A DNA stretch of 64,000 nucleotides from Steroidobacteraceae bacterium (GTDB lineage Bacteria; Pseudomonadota; Gammaproteobacteria; Steroidobacterales; Steroidobacteraceae), in assembly GCA_027531255.1 (NCBI GenBank), contig JAPZRU010000017.1, forward strand, positions 168,190 to 232,189, given 5' to 3'. Numbering within the stretch: the stretch's first letter is position 1; each line of letters starts with the position of its first letter. Below the pieces are notes generated by a model. The model did no database searches. It was not told the origin of the DNA and saw only the letters and a list, made by a program, of their open reading frames with translations. Below are positions 38,762 to 47,819 of the stretch, in pieces. Made by a program: the position numbers and the translations under genes.

Positions 38762-39741
38762 TCGTCGATCTCGTGCGCACGGCGACGCTGATCGGCGCGC
38801 CCACCGACGTCGGCGCGAGCCACCGCGGGGCCTCGATGGGCCCCGAGGCGCTGCGCGTCGCGAACCTGCATGCCGCGCTCGAGGCGCGCGGCCTCGTGGT
38901 ACGTGACCGCGGCAATCTCGCCGGCCCGCGGAATCCGGACAGGGCGTCCGTGGACGGCTACCGCCACCTCCACGAGGTGATCGCGTGGAACCGTCTCGTG
39001 CACGACGCGGTGTACGCGGAGCTCGCCGACGGCGCGCTGCCGATCCTGCTCGGCGGCGACCACTGCCTGGGCATGGGCTCGATCAGCGCGGTGGCGCGGC
39101 ACTGCCGCGAGGCCGGCCGGAAGCTGCGCGTGCTGTGGCTCGACGCGCACCCGGACTTCAACACGCGCGAACTGTCCCCGACCGGCAGCCTGCACGGCAT
39201 GCCGGTCGCGGTGCTCTGCGGCTTCGGGCCGCGCGAGCTCGTCGAGCTCGCGGGCCCGGGCACCGGCGCGGCGGTCCGCCCCGAGTGGATCCGCCAGGTC
39301 GGCATCCGCAGCGTCGACGCGGGCGAGAAGCGCTTCGTGCACGAGCAGGGGCTCGAGGTGTACGACATGCGCTGCATCGACGAGATCGGCGTGCGCGCGA
39401 CGATGGAGCACGCGCTCGCCGGCCTCGACGAGAGCACGCACCTGCACGTCAGCTTCGACGTGGACTTCCTGGATCCCGAGATCGCGCCGGGCGTGGGCAC
39501 GACCGTGCCGGGCGGCCCGTCCTACCGCGAGGCGCAGCTCTGCATGGAGATGATCGCCGACACGGGACTGGTGGGCTCGCTCGACATCGTGGAGCTCAAT
39601 CCCGCGCTCGACGTGCGCAACCGCACCGCCGAGCTCGCGGTGGACCTGGTCGAGTCGCTGTTCGGCAAGAGCACGCTGATGCGGCCGGCGCAGCGCGCGC
39701 TCGCGGCGGCGGGACCGACGCGGGTGGCGCGGCGGGCCTGA
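38758..39741 (+). CDS. rocF: Arginase
   Basis: A 327-residue ureohydrolase hydrolysing arginine to ornithine and urea. All Mn2+ motifs are present: GGDHCLGMGS, DAHPDFNT and DVDFLDPEIAPGVGT; SLHGMPV and GSLDIVELNPALD also match arginase rather than agmatinase. Coupled to ornithine cyclodeaminase by a four-base overlap. A short basic tail follows the conserved end. Regulated, by inference, through the upstream Lrp-type operator. Confidence 0.95.
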   Translation: MIVDLVRTATLIGAPTDVGASHRGASMGPEALRVANLHAALEARGLVVRDRGNLAGPRNPDRASVDGYRHLHEVIAWNRLVHDAVYAELADGALPILLGGDHCLGMGSISAVARHCREAGRKLRVLWLDAHPDFNTRELSPTGSLHGMPVAVLCGFGPRELVELAGPGTGAAVRPEWIRQVGIRSVDAGEKRFVHEQGLEVYDMRCIDEIGVRATMEHALAGLDESTHLHVSFDVDFLDPEIAPGVGTTVPGGPSYREAQLCMEMIADTGLVGSLDIVELNPALDVRNRTAELAVDLVESLFGKSTLMRPAQRALAAAGPTRVARRA

Positions 39742-39777
39742 CCGACGCCGGTCCCGGCGCACGGGCCGGGACCGGAA

Positions 39778-39962
39778 TCGTCGGAGGCCGGCGCGATGTA
39801 CACGCAGCACACCTTGTCGTCGGTCACGTAGCGCTGCACCCCCTGCACCTATGGGCCCATGCCCTTCAGCACGCCGCAGGAGTGCTGGGAGATCCCCTGG
39901 AACTGCGCCGCGGTCAGCTGGCCCGCTCCGGGGATCTCGCGTTCGAACACGTACTTCGGCAT
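39778..39962 (-). pseudogene. DUF4242 protein gene broken by an amber codon and truncated
   Basis: From ATG 39962 the minus strand reads MPKYVFEREIPGAGQL, ISQHSCGVLKGMGP, then TAG (39851-39849), then in the same frame VQGVQRYVTDDKVCCVYIAP. The family reads continuously through this point with glutamine (CAG) where TAG stands, so a single C-to-T change explains the stop. After VYIAP the family's last 30 residues are missing. A ribosome site (GGGGGG) is still present upstream. Two independent lesions make this a pseudogene. Confidence 0.85.
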
Positions 39963-40022
39963 CGCCCCCCCAAAGGAATCGCCGCCCTGGACGCGATGCC
40001 CAGGGCGGCGAATCGTCGCGCA

Positions 40023-40053
40023 ACGGCGCCGGACCCGCGAGGGTCCGGGCCGT
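40023..40053. terminator. Strong hairpin beyond the TonB-receptor stop
   Basis: CCGGACCC and GGGTCCGG enclose a four-base loop, extended by ACGGC/GCCGT with one mismatch. It ends 9 bases after the receptor stop. On the plus strand it is followed by CTTTCTC. Probably a terminator or 3' stabiliser. A second inverted repeat, CGCCGCCCTGG / CCAGGGCGGCG, lies beside it at about 39980-40011. Confidence 0.55.
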
Positions 40054-40062
40054 CTTTCTCGC

Positions 40063-42654
40063 TCAGCGGTTGCCGCCGAAGTCGTAGCGGACCTCGAGGC
40101 CGACCGTCCGGCCCTTGCGCAGCGTGGCGAAGAACGCGCGCGGCGACCCGCGGTCCGCGCCGAACGACTGCGGGGTCGTCAGCTGGGCCGCCGCGACCGG
40201 CGCGATGCCGGCGAGGCCGCGGCACGGGCCCGGGACCGGGGCCGCGATGCACCCGCCGTAGCGCAGGTCGAACCAGCGCGTGGCCAGCGAGATCGTGTCC
40301 TCGTCCGTGAGGTTGCGGCCGAACAGCGCGATGCTCCAGTTCTCGTTTCGCAGGCCGAGCCGCGCGCCGAGCAGCGTGGTCTCGCCCGTTTCCGCGAGGT
40401 TGTGGACCTGCACGAACTTGCTGCTCTCGTACGAGAGCGTGGTGTTCGCGAAGAACTTCCAGTCGCTCGCGCCGAAGCCGCGCTCGAAGCTGAGCGCCGC
40501 GCTGGCCTGCGTCTTCGGCACCAGCGGCAGGCGGTTGCCGGTGATGTCGCAGAGCTGCCGCACGGTCGGGTCGTTCGCCAGCAGCGCCGGGTAGGCGAAG
40601 CCGCCCGAGTTCAGCACGTACTCGAAGTCGTCGCAGCCCGCGGTGAACTTCGGGTCGGTGTAGGAGTACGTGAGGTCGAGCTTCAGGCCTTCCATCAGCA
40701 GCGCGTTGACCTCGAGCTCGGCGCCGCGGATCTCGGCGCCGCCCTGGTTGACCGCGATCGAGGTCACCGCGCCGGCGCCGCCGCCCGGGATCGCCTGGGT
40801 GACCTGCACGTCCTTGGCCTCGGTGTAGTAGAGCGAGACGTTGGTGCGCAGGCGGCCGTCGAGCCAGGTCGCCTTCGCGCCGAGCTCGTAGTTGTCCGAG
40901 GTCTCCTGCGTGTAGGTCGGCCGGCCCAGCAGCGCGCCGTTCGAGCCGTTGATGCCGCCCGGCTTCGCGCCCTTCGCGAACACGCCGAACAGCAGCAGGT
41001 CCGGCGTAGCCTGGAAGTCGACCGTGACGCGCGGGGTGGTCTGCTTGTACTCCGCGACCAGCGTGCCGGTCGCGGCGCCGTCGGCGATGAACGCGTTGGC
41101 CCCCGGCGCGGCGACGAACTCGGTGCGGTTCTTCTCTTCCTCGGCGTAGCGCAGTTCCGCGGTCGCGCTCAGGCGCTCCGTGACGTCGAAGCCGACGGAA
41201 GCGAACACCGCGCGGTTCTTGATGCCGGTGATGTTGCCGTTGGCATTCCAGACGCCGAAGAACGGGCTCTGGTACGTCAGATCCCGCTCCTTGTCGTCGT
41301 TGTAGTAGTAGTACGCGCCGACGAGGCCGCGCACGCGCGCGTCGCGCGGGGAGGCGAGGCGCACTTCAGTCGACCACTCTTCCGTGTTGTTGCGGTTCGT
41401 GTTCGCGAACAGCGGCTCGGCGCCGGTGGGCGGCAGCACGGTCGGCGGGAACGGGATGAACTGGTTGACCTCGGAGTGGTCGCTGTCCGTGCCTAACAGG
41501 TCGTACTTCTTGCGGAGGCCGGTCAGCGAGCTGACCGTCCAGCCGGTGCCGCCGACGTCGTAGTCGATGTTCAGGCTGAGGAAGCTCTCGCGGTTCAGCA
41601 CGCCGTCGAAGGCCGTGCCGTCGGCGAACGTCGTCGCCTGGCCGTTGGCCGGGTTGACCCGGCTGATCTGGTCGGTGTTGAGCCGGATCAGGTCCGGGCG
41701 CGCCGGGATCGCGCCGCAGTAGTACTGGTTGACGTTGGCGTTCGGCGGCAGCTGGCCCTGCGCGAACGACGTCGACGGCGCGCCGGTCGCACCGACGCCG
41801 CGGTAGCCGATCGAACGGAAGCCGGGCGCGCAGTTGTTCTGGTCACCGCCCCACAGGAAGAGCGCGAGCGGGCCGTCGCGCTGCTCGCGGCGCTGGCCGA
41901 ACAGCCGCGCGCGGAAGTTCTCGGTCGGCTTCCAGACCAGCGTGGTGTTGACGGTCCAGTCGCGCTCCGAGCCGACCTTCTTGCCGGTGAGCGTGTTCGT
42001 GTACTCGCCACCGTACTCGTTGTAGCGCCCGCCCACGCGAACGGACAGCGTCTCGGCGAGCGGGCCGGCGATCGAGGCCGAGAACGTGCGCTCGTCGTGC
42101 TGCGCGCCCGAGGCGCGGAGCGAGCCTTCCCAAGCGTCGCCCGGATCCTTCGTCACGAAGTTGATCGCGCCGGCGTAGGTGTTGCGGCCGTAGAGCGCGC
42201 TCTGCGGGCCCTTGATGACCTCGACGCGCGCCAGCGAGTCGAAGTCGATCGCCTGGATGTCGCCGTTGTAGTAGACGCCGTCGATGAAGTAGGCGGTGCC
42301 GGACTCGACGCCGAACTGCACGCCGGCGAGCACGTTCGACTGGCCGCGCACGACGGGGCGGTCGTTCTGGCGGCCGAAGGCCTGCGAGAAGCTGAAGCCC
42401 GGCGTGAAGGCCGCGAGCGCGTTGATGTCCTGGATGTTGCGCTCGGCGATCGTCTCGGCCGTGAACGCCGAAACGGCGATCGGGGCAGTCTGCAGCGACT
42501 CGGCCTCCTTCCGCGCGGTGACGACGATCTCCTCTAGCTGCACCGAACTCTCGGCGGCCTGCTGCGCGAGCGCGGCGGTGGACGCGCAGGCGGCGGTGGC
42601 GCCGAGGGCCGCGCAGATGGCAGCGTGCAGGCGGCGCGCAGCGAAGCTGTTCAT
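40063..42654 (-). CDS. TonB-dependent outer-membrane receptor
   Basis: An 863-residue receptor. Signal peptide about 1-31 (ending AALAQ), TonB-box-like EEIVVTARKE, plug domain about 50-165 (PIAVSAFTAETIAERNIQDIN, VEVIKGPQSALYGRNTYAGAINFVTKDP), then a 22-stranded barrel. The C-terminus ends YDFGGNR rather than a terminal aromatic. The IAERNIQDI plug type is common in receptors of Sphingomonas- and Steroidobacter-like bacteria taking up diverse organic molecules. ATG 42654 follows GGGAGGG. Divergent from the peptide-type ABC operon, suggesting a shared substrate. Confidence 0.93.
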   Translation of the reverse strand: MNSFAARRLHAAICAALGATAACASTAALAQQAAESSVQLEEIVVTARKEAESLQTAPIAVSAFTAETIAERNIQDINALAAFTPGFSFSQAFGRQNDRPVVRGQSNVLAGVQFGVESGTAYFIDGVYYNGDIQAIDFDSLARVEVIKGPQSALYGRNTYAGAINFVTKDPGDAWEGSLRASGAQHDERTFSASIAGPLAETLSVRVGGRYNEYGGEYTNTLTGKKVGSERDWTVNTTLVWKPTENFRARLFGQRREQRDGPLALFLWGGDQNNCAPGFRSIGYRGVGATGAPSTSFAQGQLPPNANVNQYYCGAIPARPDLIRLNTDQISRVNPANGQATTFADGTAFDGVLNRESFLSLNIDYDVGGTGWTVSSLTGLRKKYDLLGTDSDHSEVNQFIPFPPTVLPPTGAEPLFANTNRNNTEEWSTEVRLASPRDARVRGLVGAYYYYNDDKERDLTYQSPFFGVWNANGNITGIKNRAVFASVGFDVTERLSATAELRYAEEEKNRTEFVAAPGANAFIADGAATGTLVAEYKQTTPRVTVDFQATPDLLLFGVFAKGAKPGGINGSNGALLGRPTYTQETSDNYELGAKATWLDGRLRTNVSLYYTEAKDVQVTQAIPGGGAGAVTSIAVNQGGAEIRGAELEVNALLMEGLKLDLTYSYTDPKFTAGCDDFEYVLNSGGFAYPALLANDPTVRQLCDITGNRLPLVPKTQASAALSFERGFGASDWKFFANTTLSYESSKFVQVHNLAETGETTLLGARLGLRNENWSIALFGRNLTDEDTISLATRWFDLRYGGCIAAPVPGPCRGLAGIAPVAAAQLTTPQSFGADRGSPRAFFATLRKGRTVGLEVRYDFGGNR

Positions 42655-42865
42655 TTCGAGTACCCTCCCCAAGGCCAAGTTGTATACCGGAAGCGCGATG
42701 GTGCCCCCGCGGCCCCGGTGGAGCAAGTCCGTGGCGTCCATGCAACGGATCGCGTCGGGACCCGGCCGAGCCCCACGCCACGTTCCACCCGGCGCCGTCG
42801 CAGCGGCACCACGCCCGGGTCGCTTTTGACGCCGTTCGCAAGAGGTCCGCAATATCCGTTCCCGC

Positions 42866-44473
42866 ATGCTCAGAGCGTTTGCATCCCGGCGGTCGACAGC
42901 GCGTCCCCGGCCCCGGCGATTCGGGTCCCGGCGCGTGCGGCCGTGGGTGCCCGGCGCGCGGCTAACGGGCCTCCTGCTGGCGCTGCTGGTCGCGCTCCCG
43001 GCGGGTGCAGCCCCGGCGTCGCCGGCACCCGCGCCGGAGCGCGGCTTCCGGATCGCCCTGTACGCCCTGCCACCCGGCCTCGGGAACCCCTACACCGGTA
43101 CGGCCCTCCCGGCGGCCCTGACCTGGCCGGCGCTGTTCGAGACGCTGACCGTGCTGGCGCCCGACGGCCGCCTCGAGCCCCAGCTGGCCGTGGAATGGCG
43201 TCGCACGGACCCGGTCACCTGGCGTTTCCGGCTGCGCGAGGGCGTGCGGTTCTCGAACGGCGAACCGTTCGACGCGGCCGCCGCCCATGCCACCTTCGAG
43301 TACCTGCAGACGCCGAAGGGCCGCACCGAGGCGGCCGGCCGCGACGTCGGCACGCTGATCGCGGCCACGCGGGTCGTCGGGCCGCACGAGCTCGAGGTGC
43401 GCACGAAGGAGCCGGCACCCCTGCTCCCGGAACTGCTGAGCGTGCTCCGGATGGTGGCACCGCGGGCGTGGCGAGAACTCGGCCCCGCCGGCTTCGCGGC
43501 CGCCCCGGTCGGCACCGGGCCGTTCAAGGTGGTGTCGTGGGAGGCGACCCGGGTGCGGCTCGTGCGCAACCCCCTCGCGTGGCGGCCGCCGCGACTCGAC
43601 GCGCTCGAGATCATCGAGCTGCCGGATCCGGCCTCGCGCGTGCAGGCGCTGCAGTCCGGGCGCATCGACGCCGCCGTGCAGATGAACCCCGACGATGCGG
43701 AGCCGCTGGCGAGCGCCGGTGCGCGCCTGATCGTCCGCCCCGGCGGCTCGGTGCTGACGCTGCAGTTCAACACCGAACGCTCGCAGCCGCTGCGCGACCC
43801 GCGAGTGCGCCGCGCGCTCAACCTCGGTGCCGACCGCGAGAAGATCGCGCGCGTGCTGTTCCGCGGCCAGACGGTCGCGGCCAGCCAGGCGACGCCGCGG
43901 ATCGCGGCCGGGTACGACCCCACGCTGCGGGCCTACCCGTACGACCCCGCGGAGGCGCGCCGCCTGCTGGCCGAGGCAGGCTACGCCGACGGGCTGGACC
44001 TGACCGCCGAAGTGGTGGTCGGCTCGGGCGCCAACGACGCGCTCGCCTACCAGTCCGTCGCCGCGGACCTGCGGAGGATCGGGGTGAACCTGACGCTCCG
44101 GACGATCCCAGCGGCCGTGCTGATCCGCAACGTGTTCGGCGGCGGCTGGCGGGGCGACATGTTCGGGATGGACTACGGCACGACGCCGACGCTCGACGCG
44201 ATGCGCCCGTTCCGGCTGCACTCGTGCCTGTGGCCGAAGCGCTGGTACTGCGACGAGTCGCTGGTGCCGCTCATCAGGGCCGCGCGCGTCGAACTCGACG
44301 AGGCACGCCGCCTCGAGCTGACGCGCGAGGTGCTGCGCCGCACGCACGCCGCGGCGCCCGCGATCTTCCTCTACGAGGTCGTGATGTTCGACGCGCTGAG
44401 CCCGCGCGTGACCGGCTGGCGCAACGCGTTCCACACCATCGACTACGCGGCCCTCGACCTCGCCGCCGACTGA
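42866..44473 (+). CDS. Dipeptide/oligopeptide-type ABC substrate-binding protein
   Basis: A 535-residue periplasmic SBP_bac_5 protein. Long basic leader with hydrophobic core LTGLLLALLVALPAGAAPA (about 33-51), then YTGTALPAALTWPALFETLTVL, WRFRLREGVRFSNGEPFDA, and RDPRVRRALNLGADREKIARVLF, all typical of DppA/OppA. The ligand is not assigned. Its permeases and ATPases lie 3.3 kb downstream after three inserted genes. Divergent from the TonB receptor with 211 bases between the start codons. Confidence 0.9.
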   Translation: MLRAFASRRSTARPRPRRFGSRRVRPWVPGARLTGLLLALLVALPAGAAPASPAPAPERGFRIALYALPPGLGNPYTGTALPAALTWPALFETLTVLAPDGRLEPQLAVEWRRTDPVTWRFRLREGVRFSNGEPFDAAAAHATFEYLQTPKGRTEAAGRDVGTLIAATRVVGPHELEVRTKEPAPLLPELLSVLRMVAPRAWRELGPAGFAAAPVGTGPFKVVSWEATRVRLVRNPLAWRPPRLDALEIIELPDPASRVQALQSGRIDAAVQMNPDDAEPLASAGARLIVRPGGSVLTLQFNTERSQPLRDPRVRRALNLGADREKIARVLFRGQTVAASQATPRIAAGYDPTLRAYPYDPAEARRLLAEAGYADGLDLTAEVVVGSGANDALAYQSVAADLRRIGVNLTLRTIPAAVLIRNVFGGGWRGDMFGMDYGTTPTLDAMRPFRLHSCLWPKRWYCDESLVPLIRAARVELDEARRLELTREVLRRTHAAAPAIFLYEVVMFDALSPRVTGWRNAFHTIDYAALDLAAD

Positions 44474-44488
44474 TCCACCGGAGCCCCG

Positions 44489-46060
44489 ATGAACGACACC
44501 GCGCCCCGCCCCGCGGCGCCCACCGCGTCGGCCCTCGCGACCGGCCCCGCGACCGCCACGCCGCCGTGGCCGAGCGCGGCGCAGGCCTGGTACCTGATCG
44601 CGGTGCTGATGGTCGCCTACGTGCTGTCGTTCATCGACCGCGTGGTGCTCGCGCTGCTGGTGGGCCCGATCCGCGCCGAGTTCGGCGTCAACGACACCGC
44701 GATGAGCATCCTCTACGGCTTCGGCTTCGCGATCTTCTACACCACGCTCGGCGTGCCGATCGCGCGGCTCGCGGACCGCTTGAACCGGCGCAACATCATC
44801 GCCGCCGGCATCTTCTTCTGGAGCCTGATGACCGCCGCCTGCGGCGTGACGCGCAACTACTGGGAGCTGCTGCTGGCGAGGATCGGCGTGGGCGTCGGCG
44901 AAGCGGCGCTGTCGCCGGCCGCGTACTCGATGATCGCCGACAGCTTCCCGGAGCGGACGCTCGGCCGGGCGCTCAGCGTCTACACGATCGGGCTGCCGAT
45001 GGGCGTCGGGCTCGCGCTGATCATCGGCGGCGCGGTCGTGCAGTTCGCGGCCACCGCCCCGCCGGTGGTGCTGCCGGTGTTCGGCCAGCTCTCGGCATGG
45101 CACCTCGTGTTCATCGTCGTCGGGCTGCCAGGGATCCTGGTCGCCGCGTGGATGATGACGCTGCCGGAACCGGTGCGCCGCAGGCTGGCGCCGCCGACGC
45201 AGGCCGCGCCGCCGGCCGGCGGGGGCCACTACCTGCCGCTCGCCGCAGGGGTGGCGCTGCTGGTCGCCGCGCTCGCCGGCGTCGAGATTCCCGGCGGCAC
45301 GGGCTTCGCCGAAGCCTTCCAGTTGCCTCCCGGCACGGGCGGCATCGGCATCGCGGTGGTGGTGCTCGGCTTCGGCGCGCTGTACGCGTGGCTGATCGTG
45401 CCGCCGCTCGCGCGCTTCCTGCACGAGGGTCGCGACCACCTGCGCACGCGCTGGGGCGTCTACGCGGCGACGATCCTCGGTTTCTCCGTGCTCGGCATGG
45501 TGCTGAACGGCGTGCAGATCTGGGGCGTGCAGTGGTTCGTGCGCGTGCACGAATTCCCGCTGTCGCGGGCCGGGCTGTGGATCGGCCTCGTCATCGCGGT
45601 GTTCGGCACGCTCGGGATCGTAGCCGGCGGGTGGATCACCGACTGGCTGCGCGCCCGCGGTCACGTCGACGCGGCGCTGCGCACCGGCCTGATCGCAAGC
45701 ATCGGCCTCGTGCCGTTCGTCGCCACCGCGACGCTGATGGACGACCCGCGCGTCGCGATCGCGCTGCTGGTGCCCGTGGGTCTCTTCACCTCGTTCGCGT
45801 TCGGCGCGGGGGCGGCGGCGATCACGGTGCTGACGCCGAATCACCTGCGGGCGCAGGCCTCGGCGATCTACCTGCTGTTCGTGAACCTGATCGGCATCGG
45901 CCTCGCGCCGCTGCTGGTCGCGCTGCTGAACGACTACGTCTACGCGGACGACCTTGCGGTCGGCCGCTCGCTCGCGATCGTCTCCACCTGCGCGGCGCTG
46001 CTCGCGGCGGCGCTGTTCGCGTGGGGCCTGCCGCGGTTCCGGCGCGCGATCGCAGGCTGA
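44489..46060 (+). CDS. Spinster-type MFS transporter
   Basis: A 523-residue, 12-helix carrier. Helix 1 reads AVLMVAYVLSFIDRVVLALLVGPI, with the MFS motif A at GVPIARLADRLNRRN, the Spinster-family ARIGVGVGEAALSPAAYSMIAD, and EPVRRRL before the central loop. A 100-residue central segment (about 235-320) contains two extra hydrophobic stretches. This family is common beside TonB receptors in Steroidobacteraceae/Sphingomonadales. Sits between the binding protein and the VOC gene; it may import across the inner membrane what the receptor brings in, or export a product. Confidence 0.9.
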   Translation: MNDTAPRPAAPTASALATGPATATPPWPSAAQAWYLIAVLMVAYVLSFIDRVVLALLVGPIRAEFGVNDTAMSILYGFGFAIFYTTLGVPIARLADRLNRRNIIAAGIFFWSLMTAACGVTRNYWELLLARIGVGVGEAALSPAAYSMIADSFPERTLGRALSVYTIGLPMGVGLALIIGGAVVQFAATAPPVVLPVFGQLSAWHLVFIVVGLPGILVAAWMMTLPEPVRRRLAPPTQAAPPAGGGHYLPLAAGVALLVAALAGVEIPGGTGFAEAFQLPPGTGGIGIAVVVLGFGALYAWLIVPPLARFLHEGRDHLRTRWGVYAATILGFSVLGMVLNGVQIWGVQWFVRVHEFPLSRAGLWIGLVIAVFGTLGIVAGGWITDWLRARGHVDAALRTGLIASIGLVPFVATATLMDDPRVAIALLVPVGLFTSFAFGAGAAAITVLTPNHLRAQASAIYLLFVNLIGIGLAPLLVALLNDYVYADDLAVGRSLAIVSTCAALLAAALFAWGLPRFRRAIAG

Positions 46061-46140
46061 GCCGGCACTCGTCCGCGCGTGCCGCACCGGCGACGCTTTG
46101 CTAGCATCCGGCGCTCGCGCAGCGTACAGGAGCGAGCGGC

Positions 46141-47181
46141 ATGACGAGCGGTGTGACGGACGGCGGAGCCTGCGTCGGCGGGCTCTACGAGGCGCTCGTC
46201 GGCGTGCCCGACCTCGCGGCCGCGATCGCGTACTACCAGCTGTTCGGCTGCCGCGCTTCACGCCCCGTCGAAATGGACGCCGCGCGGGCCCGTGCCCTCT
46301 ACGGCGTCGACTCCCCCGTACGCTCCGTGCGCCTGCACCACGGCACCGCCGACCACGGGCTCGTGCGCCTGATGCAGTGGGAACGCCCGGTCAACGACGG
46401 GCTCGGCGTCGGGCCGGACCTCCGCTGCATCGGCAGCCGCTGGGGCGTGCGCCTGACCACCGACATCCTGAACGTGGCGAACCACGCGCAGCGCGCGCAG
46501 GAACTCGGCGAACCGATCGCCGTGATCGACCCGATACTGGCGGTGATCGGCGAGGTGACCGGCGCGGGGGCCGCCGCGCCGTTCGCGGACCCGATCGTCG
46601 GCGTGCGCGAGATGGTGGTGCTGCAGCCGCACTACCGCCAGGTGTTCTTCCAGCGCTACGGCTACGAGAGCCCGCTGTACGGCCAGGTCGATCCCCACTG
46701 CCTGTTCCGCACGAGCCAGCACACGCACTTCGGGATGATGATCGTGAACGACGACCACCAGGTGCTGCGCTTCTACGACGAGACGCTCGGGCTGCAGCGC
46801 TGGTTCGACGCGGAGCGACCGTACGCGACCGCAACCGGTTCGCGGCGGATCTTCGGCCTCGCGACCGGCGAGACACACTGGATGGTGGACTTCGACGACC
46901 CCCGCTCCGGTCACGCGCTGTCCGAGCGCCGCTCCGGCAAGCTCAAGATCGTCCGCTTCGCGAGCTCCAGTCGCCTGCCCGACCGCATGGATCACTCCCG
47001 TCCCGGCAGCCTCGGCTATTCGTGCTACACGTGGCGCGCGCGGAACCTCGAGCAGCTGTGGAAGCGCGTGTCGGCCTCCGGCGCGACGCACGTGACCGAC
47101 GTACTGCCCGACGAGTTCGGCACGCCCGCGTTCGGCTGCCGCGCGCCGGACGGCTACAGCTGGGTGTTCGTCGCCGCCTGA
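46141..47181 (+). CDS. VOC-superfamily (glyoxalase/dioxygenase-fold) protein
   Basis: A 346-residue protein with two VOC modules. The first begins LYEALVGVPDLAAAIAYYQLFGC; the second HFGMMIVNDDHQVLRFYDETLGL, and it ends GSLGYSCYTWRARNLEQLWKRV and FGCRAPDGYSWVFV. Candidate metal ligands include His in THFGMMIV and Glu/Asp in the C-terminal strand, but I cannot assign a full set. ATG 46141 is preceded by AGGAGCG. Similar proteins act on aromatics or quinone-like molecules; here the substrate is unknown. It belongs to the uptake operon. Confidence 0.8.
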   Translation: MTSGVTDGGACVGGLYEALVGVPDLAAAIAYYQLFGCRASRPVEMDAARARALYGVDSPVRSVRLHHGTADHGLVRLMQWERPVNDGLGVGPDLRCIGSRWGVRLTTDILNVANHAQRAQELGEPIAVIDPILAVIGEVTGAGAAAPFADPIVGVREMVVLQPHYRQVFFQRYGYESPLYGQVDPHCLFRTSQHTHFGMMIVNDDHQVLRFYDETLGLQRWFDAERPYATATGSRRIFGLATGETHWMVDFDDPRSGHALSERRSGKLKIVRFASSSRLPDRMDHSRPGSLGYSCYTWRARNLEQLWKRVSASGATHVTDVLPDEFGTPAFGCRAPDGYSWVFVAA

Positions 47182-47201
47182 CCGGAACCGCTGGAGCCCC
47201 G

Positions 47202-47801
47202 ATGACGCCATCCGCCAGTACGGTCCCGGTCGGCCCACCGCTCGCCTGCGCGGTGCAGGGCCGGGGCGAGATCGCCGTCGCGCTGATCCACGGCCGGAAC
47301 TGCGACTCGAGCCACTGGGGCGCGCAGCTCGGCGCGCGCGCGCTCCGGGCGATCGGCGCGGATACGCCGCAGCAACTCGGTCCCCAGCTGCCGCCGGACC
47401 AGCTCGAGGCGCGCCTCGCGCCGCTCCGACAGGACTTCGCCGGCACCGTGCGCGGCTTCGTGCTCGGCTCGTTCTTCGTGCCGCAGTCGGACCCGGCGCT
47501 GCAGGAGCCGATCGCGAACGCGATGGCGGCGGCGCACCCAGAGGTGGGCGTGCCGGCACTGCTCGGCCTGAACGACTGGTATGCGCCCGCGCCGGCCGCG
47601 CGCTTCGCGGACCCGGTGGTGCTGCTGAATGCCGCACAACCGCCCGGGCAACGGCCGCAGGTGGCCGCGACCTTGTCGCGCCTCGAGGAGCGCACCTTCG
47701 ACGGCGTCGGCCACTTCCTGATGATGGAGGCGCCGGGGCCGTTCAACGCGGTGCCGCTCGAGGAGCCCGCCGAGCTCCGCGCCGCCGCGGCGACGCGCTG
47801 A
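47202..47801 (+). CDS. Alpha/beta hydrolase with internal deletion of the nucleophile elbow
   Basis: A 199-residue protein. The N-terminal oxyanion strand VALIHGRNCDSSHWGAQ and the C-terminal half (IGADTPQQLG, LRQDFAGTVRGFVLGSFF, PALLGLNDWY, GVGHFLMMEAPGPFN with the catalytic-type histidine) match an alpha/beta hydrolase family of about 270-280 residues. About 75 residues between SHWGAQ and ALRAIGAD are missing, which is where the GHSMGG nucleophile elbow should be. The reading frame is kept. Either a dead remnant or a reduced non-catalytic protein. Located in the Dpp-like operon, 18 bases before the permease gene. Confidence 0.8.
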   Translation: MTPSASTVPVGPPLACAVQGRGEIAVALIHGRNCDSSHWGAQLGARALRAIGADTPQQLGPQLPPDQLEARLAPLRQDFAGTVRGFVLGSFFVPQSDPALQEPIANAMAAAHPEVGVPALLGLNDWYAPAPAARFADPVVLLNAAQPPGQRPQVAATLSRLEERTFDGVGHFLMMEAPGPFNAVPLEEPAELRAAAATR

Positions 47802-47819
47802 ACGGGCGGTTCGACGCAC

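Noticed and set aside
39778..39962. TAG in the DUF4242 gene as a recoded amino acid
   Set aside because: The gene is also truncated at its 3' end and nothing in the window suggests stop-codon recoding.
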